From contig JAINUG010000109.1 of assembly GCA_029706075.1 (NCBI GenBank), positions 2,369,501 to 2,433,500 on the forward strand: a stretch of 64,000 nt of DNA. The letters run 5' to 3'. Position numbers and translations under genes: made by a program. This DNA is from Aldrovandia affinis. Lineage: Eukaryota; Chordata; Actinopteri; Notacanthiformes; Halosauridae. Below the pieces are notes generated by a model. The model ran no database searches and was not told the DNA's origin. It worked only from the letters and a program-made list of their open reading frames with translations. Positions 22,707 to 33,734 of the stretch are shown here, in pieces (the first letter of the stretch is position 1; each line of letters opens with the position of its first letter).

Positions 22707-23219
22707 TGTAGACACTCACGGGCCTTTGCAGAGGGCGTGGGCAAGTTGAATAACCCGGAGGAGGCAGTATTCAAGCAAAACGAGGATTTTATTCCATGTA
22801 ATCTTGACAAAACACAAAAGGTTGGGGTATTTGGGGAAATTCAAAACACACACAGTCCACAATCCTTATCTTTGTCAGCAGTCCAAATTCAAGCCAGTTC
22901 CTCAAACAGTCCAAAGTCGATACACAAAAGGGTCCTCAAAACAATCCAATCCAAACACAATAAGCATTTCAAAAACAGCTCTCCAAAACACTCTCCCGAA
23001 AACACCAACCTACTCTCTCCCAGTGTGACACAAAACAGTCCTTTAAATAGGCCTCCAAACTGGCCTCAGCTGCCATCAGTCCTCAGGCTTTACAGGCTTC
23101 AGTTGGTCATCAAGTGTGACGGAAGGCTTCTGGGAACTATAGTGTTTTTCTCTCCAGTGGCTCCCAAGAATTAAAGAGGTAGGCAGCCATTTCCTCGTCC
23201 TGCCCCATGGGATGCCACA
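22707..23219 (-). mobile_element. LTR, same family as 3817-4386, copy 3
   Basis: On the minus strand it starts TGTGGCATCCCATGGGGCAG and ends GTGAGTGTCTACA. It tracks copies 1 and 2 through AAATGGCTGCC, TGGGAGCCACT, GAGGCCTATTTAAAGGAC, GGATTGTTTTGAGGACCC and GCCCTCTGCAAAGG. A polyadenylation-like AATAAAATCC is present on that strand near 22,788. It interrupts the 3' UTR of L2 copy B, so it is the youngest layer here. The short target duplication is not clear. Confidence 0.75.
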
Positions 23220-23299
23220 ATACATATACAAAAAAAGTATTAAATATGTAGGCAGTGGTGATGACGATTAGCTATATATACAGAATTCAGTGGTAGTGG

Positions 23300-23925
23300 A
23301 GAATGAAAAGGTGGGTTTTGAGTCTCTTGTGGAAGATCGCAAGTGATTTTCGGAAGTGCGGAAGATCATTCCACCACCAAGGGGTCAGAACAGAGAAGAG
23401 GCGAGACCTTGGGGAGCGGCTGCCAAGGGCCCGGAGGGGTGGGACAGTCAGTTTGCCAGAGGAGGCGTAGCAGAGGGGTCTGGCTGGGGTAGTAGTCCAG
23501 ACATGAGATCACCAGGGCCTGGCCCAGGAGTTGTGTGGCCTCTTGGGTGAGGAACGATCGGATCCTCAGGATGTTATGGAGGGAGAATTGGCAGGTCTGG
23601 GTTATCGCTGTGATGTGGCCTGAGAAGCACAAATGGTCGTCCAGGGTCACTTCCAAGACTCCTGGCTGACTGGAACGGAGACTCTATGGAGCCTTCCATG
23701 GTGACTGAAGGATCAATCATCGAGGAGCCTTTCGCTGGGAGGAAGAGCAGCTCTGTCTTCCCCAGGTTCAGGTGGTGGGTTGACATCCAGGCAGAGATTT
23801 CTGGCAAGCATGCAGAGATCCATGTCAGGACCTGGGTCTCAGAAGGAGAGAAAGAGTTGAGTGTCATCGGCATAACAATGATAAGAAAAACCATGAGCAG
23901 AGATGACAGAACCAAGTTATTTGGT
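23300..23925 (-). pseudogene. L2-like reverse transcriptase fragment (copy B)
   Basis: Minus-strand frames give SLPEISAWMSTHHL-like and LGKTELLFLPAKGSS-like segments (23,690-23,840) and HITAITQTCQFSLHNILRI (23,570-23,615), all matching copy A. A 3' deletion removes the LLAGLPA to LHWLPIAARI block (join near 23,490). The YADD box is lost at the 5' edge. Non-functional. Confidence 0.8.
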
Positions 23926-25040
23926 GTACAGGGAGATAGATATATATGTTGATATATTTTGATAATTTTGACAGCTGTTGCTGTTTTTTTTTGGGGGGTA
24001 GGGTAAAGTTTGTAATGGTAAATACCTATTGGTTATCTTTTTACCATTGGAAAATAACACTTTGGTTGTTGCTATCCAATTCTTTGGTTTAGCTTTGGTG
24101 TGTGTGTCAACAACAACATGTTGTAATGTGATTCTCAGTATCAAAGAAATGAATTGTGCCAATTGGAGACATTAGGAGACACTTTGAGCCATCACATTAG
24201 TACCTGTTTTGTGAGAAAAAATGACGATCCATAATGGTTTGGGTGATGGAAACAGGATTTATAGCCATCAAACCATTTTAGTATGTTTTCCATTGTCAGA
24301 GAAGTGAATAGAAATCGTTGGGCCAATTTGGCCACCTGGGATAGGTTTTTGGAACACTTTGAGCCCACTCGTGACTTTCAGGCCTCTACTTCATGGGTCC
24401 TTGGGTCTAGAAGTCTGGACTTTTTGCACATACTTAGTTGACGTATTGGACAAGGCATGCACAAGAATGCACAGGTATACCATGCAATGAGACTCATTTA
24501 ATGCTTTTCAAACAGGAGATTCTACACAAGAAAACTAAAAGCCTATTTTATCATGTTTGATCTTCAGTCCTTTGGGATGTGTTGTGTCCACATGCTATTT
24601 GCACACACCCATAATCTACAATGTGTTTCCTTTCAAATAATACCAAATGTAGGCATGTGGCCATCAAGGTTCTTGAACTATTAACTGTTATATTTGGGTA
24701 TGTCCAAATAGGCATGAATGCCAAAAATAGGGGGTGACAGTTACGGGGTTAAAGATCCCATGACACTTATCGCAAAGAGTAGGAGGTTCCCTAGTGTCCT
24801 GGCAAATCCCAAACATGGCTGTCTCAATTTGGCCACCTAATCATCCACCACTTTAATTGGTGAAATATTTACCTCCGTCTCCACTTCAGCTGATCTGTGG
24901 TGAGCATTCTGATGGAAAATGTACTACACACTGGTCGTAAGTGAGATGAGTTCCTACACTTCACTGTAAAACGAGTTCCTTGAAAGGCGCTATATAAATA
25001 CAATCCATAATTATTATTACTATAATTATTATTATTATTA

Positions 25041-25545
25041 TATCCTTTAGAGAGAACTTCTCCGCTCACCAGCTCTTAGCCTCAGTGATACCCCAAAGCC
25101 CCAATATCAGCCCTCAACACTGACTCCTAGATTCAATCTGATGCATTTACACTAAATGAGGACAAATGCTATTCAATCTGACAAGATTGGCTCAATTTAA
25201 TCTGGATTCAATCAAACCAACTTTATGCTCACAAGGATCTGCCTTATCCTCATACAGACTGAAAATCCAGGAAGCAGGAAAATGTGAATAGGTACTAACA
25301 GACTCAGACTCCTTTCTCAGGACAGTGCTTAGTAGCACTAAATACTGCACCAATTGCACATTTTCACATTTGTTTTGCCTGATACAGCAGTTTCCTTTTC
25401 AGTGCATGTGGTTTCACAACAACAATTCTCCTGGGAGGTGCATTTTGCAAGCAATTTCAAACCATGTACATAGTGAGTTTGGAGCCTGCCTTTAATTTGA
25501 TATGTAAATGGTACAAATTCACCAGATATATATATATATTTTTTT
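25041..25545. other. unassigned DNA
   Basis: No supported gene or repeat terminus. Confidence 0.4.
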
Positions 25546-25547
25546 TT

Positions 25548-25755
25548 AGGCATTTAGCAGACGCTCTTATCCAGAGCAATTTACACAGTTTACATTTCTT
25601 TACATGCAATCCATTTATACAGCTGGATATTAACTGAAGCAATTCAGGTTAAGTACCTTGCTCAAGGGTACAATGGCAGTGTCCCACCTGGGGATTGAAC
25701 CTGCAACCTTAACGTTACAAGCCCAGTTCCATAACCATTACACCACACTGCCTGC
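25548..25755 (-). mobile_element. V-SINE-like element, well preserved
   Basis: On the minus strand: head GTGGTGTAATGGTTATGGAA with B box GGTTCAATCCCC, central block ACCCTTGAGCAAGGTACTTA and AACCTGAATTGCTTCAG, ATCCAGCTGTATAAATGG, then the L2-type tail (complement of AGCAGACGCTCTTATCCAGA at 25,556). Full-length order is kept. It moves, when active, with L2-encoded enzyme that recognises the shared tail. Confidence 0.75.
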
Positions 25756-26035
25756 CTGCCTATATTTGAATATAATGGGCATAATGTTTAACAACACAAT
25801 ACTGGACTAGGTCTTATCTCACTGCCAGGACAGATTCTGTTACCATCTAAAAATATAAGCTAGTTTTATTTTACTGTATCCTATATATAATGTTAAAATA
25901 CACATTTTTTTAAAGCAATACAATAGTTTTAGGAACGTTTTTATTTGGTGATGTGCTGCCTAGTAATAACTAATAATAGTCTGTGTAAACACAGATCGTT
26001 ACAGAAGCGCACTGTGATGGTAATCGTGCATGACG
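25756..26035. other. unassigned AT-rich DNA
   Basis: No supported gene or repeat terminus. Confidence 0.4.
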
Positions 26036-26545
26036 GCCACTTGTTAGTAAAAAAATGCTACCGTTCGCCAGCCTTGCAGACACCGCGAACACGCAACCCC
26101 GAAGGGCGGGGGCACTTCATAGTAAATGGGGCGGTTTTTTACATTTACTTTACTAATCGGTTGTCTCGCGCTTCCCTGTCGTTTTTCGAAACGATTCCTC
26201 CAGCTCCTTTGATCTGCTCTTGTTGACCCAGTCATTCATGCCTTGTTTGCAATGGTTGACTCGGTAAAAGCCGGTTTCTATGACGATGGTAATCCCCGAA
26301 TGGGGTCCGTGCGCCCTCCCCCCCGGGCGCTCAGTTACACTGTCCCGCAACAAACAGAATTAAGAGACGGTGGGACAACAGGCTTGAGTAAACATGACCT
26401 AATGAGGGTGCGCAGCGGGGGCGCTGCAGATGAAAGACGACAAGAAGCGTCTTCCTGTTTCGTCCAAAAAAATGTATCTTCGGAAGAGTGGGGTCGAGAA
26501 GATACTTTTATTTTGTTCTCCAGCAGCAAACCTGTTGTAGCTACA
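26036..26545. other. CpG-rich block
   Basis: CpG dinucleotides are much denser here than in the surrounding AT-rich DNA (for example 26,083-26,110, 26,160-26,190 and 26,300-26,345). A 105-codon open frame starts at 26,243 (+) but matches nothing I recognise and may be chance in GC-richer DNA. A small CpG island, an untranslated first exon or a GC-rich transposon remnant are all possible. Confidence 0.35.
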
Positions 26546-28120
26546 GTTAGTAGCCTATAGAATGTTTCAAAAATATATATATGTAATTTAATTTGGAATT
26601 CAAACGGATTTAATGTTTTTACGGATTTATTCTACTTCTCCCTCCCTATTGCGTTGGATTAATTTTATATCGAGGAAAAGCCTCCAGTTGTTAAACATTT
26701 TTTTGAAGAAGTCAAAGTGTTTTATTTGTCATGTGCACAGTATAGCACAAGGTCATTCTGAACAATGAAATTCTTGGGACATGGCAAGCAACAACTAAGT
26801 AGTGAGAATGGACCTTCTTGACTATTTTGGCACACTATGGATGCACCATATAATTATAACTTTTACACACAGAATGCAGTGAAATTCAACAGCCTACCTC
26901 TCTCTCCCACTCTGGGGGCGCTGGTCTAATAGAGGCCTTTCAATGACCGGGTGGTGACACCATCGCAATGAATGAAGCTCATGCCTATTGATACTACCAC
27001 CATTCGCATGTTGAGGAAGGGTGTTACATTAGGGGGGTACAAATTTTTCTCAATTTTCAGTGCAGGTCGAGGCACAGCACCTCGCTGTTTCATTCCACAT
27101 GGCTCCTGATCATAACATTACAATGTTATGCAATATCAGACACACTTAATTTCACTTACATTACACTTTAATATTTATGTATTTAACCTTATGTATAAAT
27201 ACACAGAATGCTTTTTATATCACCTTTGTTACACTGCAATGATTAAAGGACTACTTTGAAGGATGCAGCTTCAGAATCTTTTCTTCTGAAAAAGACTGAA
27301 TTACGTACAATTCTTTGTTTAATGCTTCCCAGAAGAACACATTTTCCTCTAAACAGAAACAATAAATCTATGAGTAAGTTGCTGAATTAAGAAGGAGGCA
27401 TTGAGAGACTACATTTCTTTGTAGGGGACAATAATGCTGAAGGCACTTCAAAAGCTCAAAAGAAAAACAAAACAAAACTTGAAACGAAAAAAAAACAGAA
27501 ACCAGGGAGGCCTACAGAGACAAAAATCCTTTCCACTGAACTTTGTTCACGGAGAAGAATTGTGAAATAGTCATATGTTTGCACGGGCAAAATAATATTA
27601 AAACCTGCTTAAACAGCACAAATGATAACAGAGTTACAGTAAATGACACTAAACACATGGGCATTCACTCACACAGGAAGGATGTGGAAAAATACAGAGA
27701 AAATGCAACGCAATAGAGCCTGCCTCTATAGCCAGTTGGGAGATAACAGCACTGTACATGACAGAGTCAGTTATAATGGGACATTGTTTGTGCTCTCCCA
27801 CCCCTTCCCCCGCCCACCCCCACCACCATCCCCGCCTCATTAGGTGGTTGACCAGCAGTCAGTTAGGTACAAACGCTTCAGCGGGCGCCAGGACACACAA
27901 ACCAACAGAGAGCTTTGCCAAGTGATAGACAAGTTCACCCCACTTTTGTTTTTTCTTTCAAAATAAAAGTTTAACATTTTGACTGATGACCTCACTTTGA
28001 TTATTTTACCCTATCGGTTGTGCTAAAACAAAGAAAATGAAGAAGAAGAAATAATAGTTAAGGGGGGAGGGAAGTTGGGCGAGGGAAAAAGGAGGCAGGG
28101 GGGGCACTTCAAATGTGGTT
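26546..28120. other. unassigned DNA
   Basis: Mostly AT-rich. A C-rich run lies at 27,800-27,835 and a GGGGGAGGG-rich stretch at 28,060-28,105. No gene supported. Confidence 0.4.
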
Positions 28121-28124
28121 CCTG

Positions 28125-28720
28125 TTCAGCTCACCACATAAGTGCATCTGACATGCATGACAGTAACTGCTTGCTAATTACGGCCCCGAATTTGCAGTGC
28201 GAGGTTGTTGTGTCACCGGGTCCCTGGAACAATCTGGTGATTGTTGTGTGAGAAGATTGGGCAGACAGGGGCTGGCCACTTTCCCTCCAATTATCCCCAT
28301 TTGCTGTTGATGCTTCAAGCTGCTCCACTGGCACGGACAAAAAAAAAGGGAAAGAAAGAAAGATAGAGAGAGAGCGGGGTGGGGGTGGAAACAGAGTTGA
28401 ATGAGCCCAACTTCGAAGTTCCTGGGGGCTGGGTATGGGGAACTGGGCTGCTGGCTTTGTTTACAGAACAGGCCATACGGTTTAAGACACCATTGAAAGT
28501 TGTGGGGATCTAATGAGCTCAGACACCGCCTTCTCCATTCAAGGTTGGGGAAGAGGGAAAAACGGGATGGTGTTCAATCGGTTCAATGAGTGACGGTGCT
28601 TTAGGCCCGCGCTCTCGGTAACAGCTAAATTAGAACGACTTATCCTTCGCCAGTACGGAAGTGGAGTAGAGGCAGGACAAATGTCTTCTGTTTATTTTGG
28701 TCGTCTTTCAGAGGCAGAAT
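28125..28720. other. low-repeat DNA, candidate regulatory block
   Basis: Composition is balanced and no transposon signature is visible. It contains CTAATTAC (homeodomain-type word near 28,174) and an inverted pair of SOX-type words at 28,228-28,245. GAAAGAAAGA simple sequence lies at 28,349-28,375. Confidence 0.3.
28228..28245. promoter_or_regulatory. inverted SOX-type motif pair
   Basis: AACAAT (28,228-28,233) and ATTGTT (28,240-28,245) face each other across 6 bp. SOX HMG domains bind AACAAT-type cores, and paired sites are used by SoxE dimers. Functional use is inference; short motifs occur by chance. Confidence 0.25.
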
Positions 28721-29241
28721 GCGGCTTCCTACGGTGCTGTTTATCGATTACATTGTTAGCAGGGGTGAGACACAAAACGAGAAACAACCAAATGAAGAAG
28801 CAGTGCTAATCCCATTATGTCTTTGTACTTGTTTTCCATGGATCTGATCACTTCCTCTGGCCCTAACAACTTCCATGCCAAAGTAAGTATCCAACACCCC
28901 AGGGGACTCTACCGTCACAGTGCCCATACAGGAATGGAGCAGCTAGTGATTTCTGATTCAGGTCCCAGGACTGGCCCACGAGGACTAATTTAATTGATGT
29001 GTCCTTACTGTTAAAAAAACACCAATGCATTTCAGCTGTAAGCCTTCATCAGGGCATTGTTGAGAAAGACAGACACAATGTACACACATGCCCATGCACT
29101 AGCTTCAACTAGAATCACCCAATTGAATTTAAGCACAGTGACAACTTTCAGCTGTGAAGTATTGTAAACTTAGCAAGAGATGCAGAGTTGCTGTGCTTTA
29201 TGTATTTAATTGCAAGCTTTTGTGAGGCTCCGGCACCTGTG
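28721..29241. other. unassigned DNA
   Basis: No supported gene. A phrase AATGCATTTCAGCTGTAAG/CCTTCATCAGG (29,023-29,055) resembles a dispersed repeat fragment. Confidence 0.4.
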
Positions 29242-29249
29242 GTCTACAG

Positions 29250-29517
29250 CAGCGGTCCCCAACCACCGGGCCGCGGCCTGGTCCTGGTCCGTGAGGCATT
29301 TGGTACCGGGCCGCACAGAAATAATAAAAACGTTTTAATTTTAATTTTATTTCCATTTTATTGACTATCGCAGTCTGCAGGGTGTTTTATTTTGAAAAAT
29401 GATCACTTCCGTCTGTGCCTCTTTTCCGCACTTGTCTCAGTTATTTTTCCATGCCCCAGGCATCCAATGGTCTTGCATGAAACTGGTCCGTGGTGCAAAA
29501 AAGGTTGGGGACCGCTG
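29250..29517. mobile_element. hAT-type MITE, 268 bp
   Basis: Perfect 15-bp terminal inverted repeats CAGCGGTCCCCAACC are flanked by a perfect 8-bp duplication GTCTACAG (29,242-29,249 and 29,518-29,525), the hAT signature. GGGCCGCGGCC and GGGCCGC words sit inside the left end. No transposase is encoded; it depends on an autonomous hAT relative. Confidence 0.95.
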
Positions 29518-29525
29518 GTCTACAG

Positions 29526-31080
29526 TATCAGGTGTACAAACATTCACAATACTTCACAGCTGCAAGTTGTCAACTAGGTGCATTAACTAGGTACATTAAA
29601 GGCAACCTGCTGGCTTTTAAAAACATACAATAATTCTTACAGTTATTATAGCGAATTGTTTGTCCTTTCATATGCCCATTGTTAGAACTAGATATTAGAT
29701 ATTATTTGCCGATTAGATATTATTTGTTCTACAGACAGAAACTACCAAGTGATGTGACAGCAGTAAAACCAAACAAGAAGCAAAAACAAACAACAGATTT
29801 GTCTTTACACTGGCACAAATCTCCCAAAGGCCACCTCAATGTCATGCACGTTACCTCTGAAGTATTGAAATGTGTGGGTTGGAGAAGAAATTTGATGTAT
29901 GAAAGTTTATGTTACATTACACATAAATATGTATATATACATTTTCATCCAAACTATTTACAAATCATCCAATGATAATACATCATCATAATACCTGTCA
30001 CAAAGAGTCTATTGGCTGAATTAAGAGGAAAAGGGGAACTATATAATTCTGCCATGTGACATACGATCAAAGTAGCTGAAAAAGCCTCTGAACAGGCCTG
30101 CTTTCAGAAATTGTGCAAGCCTTCAATTTCTTCTCATTTTTAAGAAAAATCTTGTTTAAATCTTGATGCCCACAATGGCAATTTGCTTCAACGCGGTATC
30201 GGCCCAATTTATCAGACATACTTATGAGATCTCAAAATTAATTCTGCCACTGATTCTGGGAACGTAGAGAATTGCACAAAGCCCCTTTCAACTAGCAGAG
30301 CATTAAACTGAACTGAACTTTGCCTCATAGATAACACATTGTCAATGCTCTGTCTCGTACCAAAAGCAGAACATTTCCCAGAATAAAGAAGGACGTTTCC
30401 CACAGACATCTTGGAGCGCAGAAACCCACATGTTCCAGATAACAACCATTTTTAATATTAGCAAAGGCCAGGCTTATCTTGGTTTGTGGTCATGCCTGCA
30501 GACACTATTCATCAACATTTTTTTGTTTTGTTTTGCCTTGGTATTACAAATGAGCCCTTTTCAAGGAAATTATAATATTGCAAAAAAAAGCTTTAAACAA
30601 GGGTGTCTTAGTATTTTTATTCCATGTTCTCGACAAAAAACAACAAAACAGAGAAACCATTGACAGAAACATTTTGGGGGATTTAATTTCCTTTGAAAAT
30701 ATGCATATTATTTGCCACTATAATTTTAAACCACTCTGATTTATTTTCACACGGTTTATTTTCATACAACTGCACAGCCCAGAGTAATTTATTCTGCTTA
30801 TACCAAGGCTACTAGCAACAGAAGTAAATAAACACTCAAATACAATTCTAGAGCATTGTTGTACATAGAGTTATTTGTTGGTTGTTAACTTGCTACATTC
30901 ATTGGTTTTATTTTCAGTTGTGAATGGAATGTTCAATTGAAGTAGAGTGTTGAATGTACTTGTCTAATGATTTGGAACAGTGATAAGGCCACTTTCGCTG
31001 GAACTACTTCACATCCGTGCATTATTATGTGCAGTTTACTGGAAAATAATCAACACCCTCTTGCCCAATCAGAATAGAAT
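29526..31080. other. unassigned AT-rich DNA
   Basis: No supported gene or repeat terminus. Confidence 0.4.
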
Positions 31081-31083
31081 ATT

Positions 31084-31121
31084 TTATTTTATGCTTATAT
31101 TTGAATATAAGCATAAAATAA
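31084..31121. repeat. perfect 18-bp inverted repeat with 2-nt spacer
   Basis: The arms are 31,084-31,101 and 31,104-31,121, with TG between them. The sequence is AT-rich with a central GCTTATAT/ATATAAGC. Confidence 0.9.
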
Positions 31122-31194
31122 ACAGGTGAATGGTCTCGCATGATCTAGTCATGTTCTAGTTCTCCATTCTAAAACTCCATTCTGTTACAGTGAT

Positions 31195-31258
31195 GTGTGT
31201 GTGTGTGTGTTTGTGTGTGTGCGTGCATGTGTGTATGTGTGTGTGTGAGAGAGAGATA
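31195..31258. repeat. (TG)n then (GA)n simple repeat
   Basis: Interrupted TG runs followed by a short GAGAGAGA. Confidence 0.9.
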
Positions 31259-31339
31259 TCTGTTCACTGCTGGCACTTGTTTTTTTTAATGTTGAACAGG
31301 CAAATATGTTGCAGCCGTCACATGTTTTCTATGTATATA

Positions 31340-31390
31340 TGTTAATTTATTTAGCAGACACTCTTAGCCAGTGAGATGTACAACACAATG
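31340..31390 (-). repeat. L2/SINE tail fragment
   Basis: ATTTAGCAGACACTCTTAGC in plus orientation is a diverged copy of the recurrent tail. Confidence 0.5.
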
Positions 31391-31627
31391 CATACAATCA
31401 GGGGTGTCATTTCTGCTGAGGACATGTCCCCAGCACTATTTCAAAAGGCTGATTGTGTCCCCCCAACACTTTTCTTACTTCAAACAAAGAAACTAGCTTT
31501 TGATAAGCATTTACAACGAAAGCAAGGTGACTTTTTAAATAAACTAAACAAGCTCCCCTCCCACCTCCCCACACATTTGAAATCAAAGTTAGGAACGTGC
31601 ATATGATATATGTATACACAGGTTAAT

Positions 31628-31760
31628 TCAGGGGTGGGCAAGGAGGGCCGTATCTCTTTCTGGATTTCATTCCAAATTCTTCTCTTAATTATTTAATTAA
31701 CCCAATCATTTGTGTAAACTGACATTTTAGCTACACTCATTAATAAGCTCATGGATGCCA
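31628..31760. mobile_element. possible hAT-like element end
   Basis: CAGGGGTGGGCAAGGAGGGC at 31,632 resembles the start of hAT-type fish elements. No opposite end is recognised, so the extent is unknown. Confidence 0.3.
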
Positions 31761-31978
31761 GCTGAAGACTGTTCTTGTGTCCCTACATTAAACATTTTTA
31801 CCATGGGCTAATCAATGAGTGAACCAGCATTGGTGTATACAGCTATTTACCTAATTAAATAGGTAGAGCCAGTGTGACTGGTGGAAACAAACACTTGCGT
31901 AGCATACACACCAGCTACTCCTGGGATAGATGAACAACGGTATAGGTACAAAATATACATTGCATCGCAAGGTGTCAT
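31761..31978. other. unassigned DNA
   Basis: No supported gene or repeat terminus. Confidence 0.4.
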
Positions 31979-32146
31979 TTAATATAATATAATATAATAT
32001 ATGCCATTTAGCAGACACTTTTATCCAAAGCGACTTACAGTAGTGAATGCATACATTTTCAGTATATGTGGCCCCAGTGGGGATTGAACCCACAACCTAA
32101 GCGTTGCCAACGCTGTGCTCTACCAACTGAGCCACAGAGAACCACA
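31979..32146 (-). mobile_element. tRNA-derived SINE with L2-type tail
   Basis: Minus strand: tRNA-like head with A box TGGCTCAGTTGGTAGAGCA (complement of 32,116-32,134) and B box GGTTCAATCCCC (complement of 32,079-32,090). A short linker, the tail CTGTAAGTCGCTTTGGATAA with GTGTCTGCTAAATG, and a (TATAA)n terminal repeat at 31,980-32,003 follow. Complete head-to-tail structure, about 165 bp. Confidence 0.85.
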
Positions 32147-33734
32147 TTTTTAAAAAAACAATGCTGTACTAAACATATTGGTGTACATAGACTGCAATAA
32201 TAAGGGGAAAGTCCACAATAAAAGAGCTATGACATCATCAATAGAGCACCAATAGTAACAATATGGCTGAAGATCAGCTGATCTTAGATAGTACATCAGT
32301 TTCTCTGCTGGCTGTGCACGGCTAACAATAGGTATAAAAAGCCAGGAAAATTTCGGAAGCACAGTTCAGAAGGGCTGCCTGCCAGGAAAAGGACATGGAG
32401 GGAGCCCCAGGTATGCCGATGGGGGGGAACGGGGTCAATCCGGGACACTCCGGATCACTGCGCCTGTCGAACTGTGTACAGTTCTTTTTGGGGGAAAAAT
32501 GGAGCAGTATTGTGCTGGGTAAATCAATCTGACATCTGCACCCGGTTTGGGTATAAGCATTCACTCACCATTACAGATCACACATGTGATGTGAAGATTT
32601 TATCAACTTTTATTTAAAAAGTGTATAAAAGTATATACGATTGCTCTCATTATGTAATTTACAGTTGCTTGTGTTTTTTTATGTATTTGCTATTCTGCCA
32701 TATTAAGTGGAGGTATTTTTTCCATGTATTTTTGTGCATGTATTTTGAAATTAGCCTTTGGTTATAAACACTTAAAGCAATGCATCTCATGCTTGGTGTT
32801 TTAACATTGTAATGCTTTTGCTATGTCTCTGAAAAATAAACAAATAAATATATTACTTGAATATGCTTGTAGGTACAACAGCTGAGCACACACAAACATT
32901 CATTGGTTTGTGTTGAGATGTGCACCTACTCTTCATTTGCTTTAAAAAATACATATTTTTGATGTGCAAGTGGAACAATAGAATACTTTTAATCTCGCCG
33001 TGAAAATCAGCACTGCAATGTATTGCATGTTCTGACTACTGTATCTCCCATTCACTGTTGACATAACACAGAGACATGAACCACATGCAAGAGTGCGCCA
33101 TGCCCAAAGGCTTGGGGCTTTTAGATCATAGATATAGAACTACGAGATCAAACCCAACGTACTGTACTATTTTATAAACAAATAAGGCATTTTACATGTT
33201 ATCTATTTGTAGAACAGGATGAATACTGAAGCAAATATGATTTAGCAAATAATTCTGTGAATTTGAGTAATTCAACAAAATAGGTTATTGATTATATAAA
33301 GATCCGATAATCAATATTCCCCCATTGGAATATTGTACATCATAGGCGTAATAAGTGGGGGGAATGGGGCGTGGGGGGCATATATTCAAAACAGTCATAT
33401 CTGTCCCCCACAATAATTTGTAGATATAAAACTTTCCCTCTCATTATGTCCCCCCCAATATTTAATATGTTGTTATGCACATTTTCAATGTGTCCCTCCA
33501 AACTCTGCTTGATATCGATACGCTAGTTTTAGATGCTGGACAGGAAGATGATATTCACAGAATTCACGATTTGCAGTCACATATACAGGCATACTTGTGG
33601 CATCCTGAGGCTTTTGCTATTGGTGCATAATTGGCCACAGCGTCGCCAAGAGAGGGAAGGTTTTCAGTCGACACAGTATTGCCCATTTCAGGTGAGTTCA
33701 AAGAAGTGGCAGTTTTCCTGGGTTTGGGATGGTA
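32147..33734. other. unassigned DNA
   Basis: No gene supported. G-rich block at 32,405-32,450. TGTGGCATCC at 33,596 is a chance match to the LTR start (no match beyond it). GGGGGAATGGGG near 33,357 and CCCCCC near 33,450 may belong to a decayed repeat. Confidence 0.4.

Larger units (their letters stand above)
22475..23943 (-). mobile_element. L2-like LINE, copy B (inserted in the piggyBac-like element)
   Basis: A minus-strand copy of the same family as copy A. The tail (ACATTTAAGC-type repeats and the AGCAGACGTTCTTATCCAGA motif) is at the left and the 3' UTR and RT C-terminal half follow. ATATGTT flanks it on both sides (22,468-22,474 and 23,944-23,950), a 7-bp target duplication. The copy is 5'-truncated in the YADD region and interrupted by an LTR at 22,707-23,219. 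Confidence 0.85.
21380..24748 (+). mobile_element. piggyBac-like element with TTAA duplications
   Basis: TTAA flanks both sides (21,376-21,379 and 24,749-24,752). The ends are CCCTATAACTGTCACC on the left and the complement of GGTGACAGTTACGGGG on the right: 16-bp inverted repeats with two differences, starting with CCC as is usual for piggyBac. Kolobok elements also use TTAA, but the transposase remnant inside favours piggyBac. The element measures 3,369 bp, of which 1,469 bp is a nested L2 insertion, leaving about 1.9 kb of its own sequence. Confidence 0.75.
21250..25040 (+). repeat. old dispersed repeat split by a 3.4-kb insertion
   Basis: The left piece (about 21,285-21,379) contains CCATCTTTCGGATGAGATGT and AAAGTCCTGATTCAGTATGG. 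The right piece (24,749-25,040) resumes with AAAGATCCCATGACACTT, AAAGAGTAGG, GTGTCCTGGC and ends GGCGCTATATAAATACAAT plus a TTA run. Together they follow one fish dispersed repeat in order, which shows that everything between is an insertion. The family name is not assigned. Confidence 0.65.

Noticed and set aside
26243..26560. 105-codon frame in the CpG-rich block
   Set aside because: No recognisable domain; long frames are expected by chance in GC-richer DNA. Kept only as a comment on the block.
32079..32146. Possible tRNA gene (minus strand) with A and B boxes
   Set aside because: It is followed by an L2-type tail and terminal repeats, so it is a SINE head; the same applies to 14,663-14,730 and its duplicate.
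33594..33625. TGTGGCATCC as a fourth LTR copy
   Set aside because: The match ends after about 10 bases and none of the family's internal words follow.
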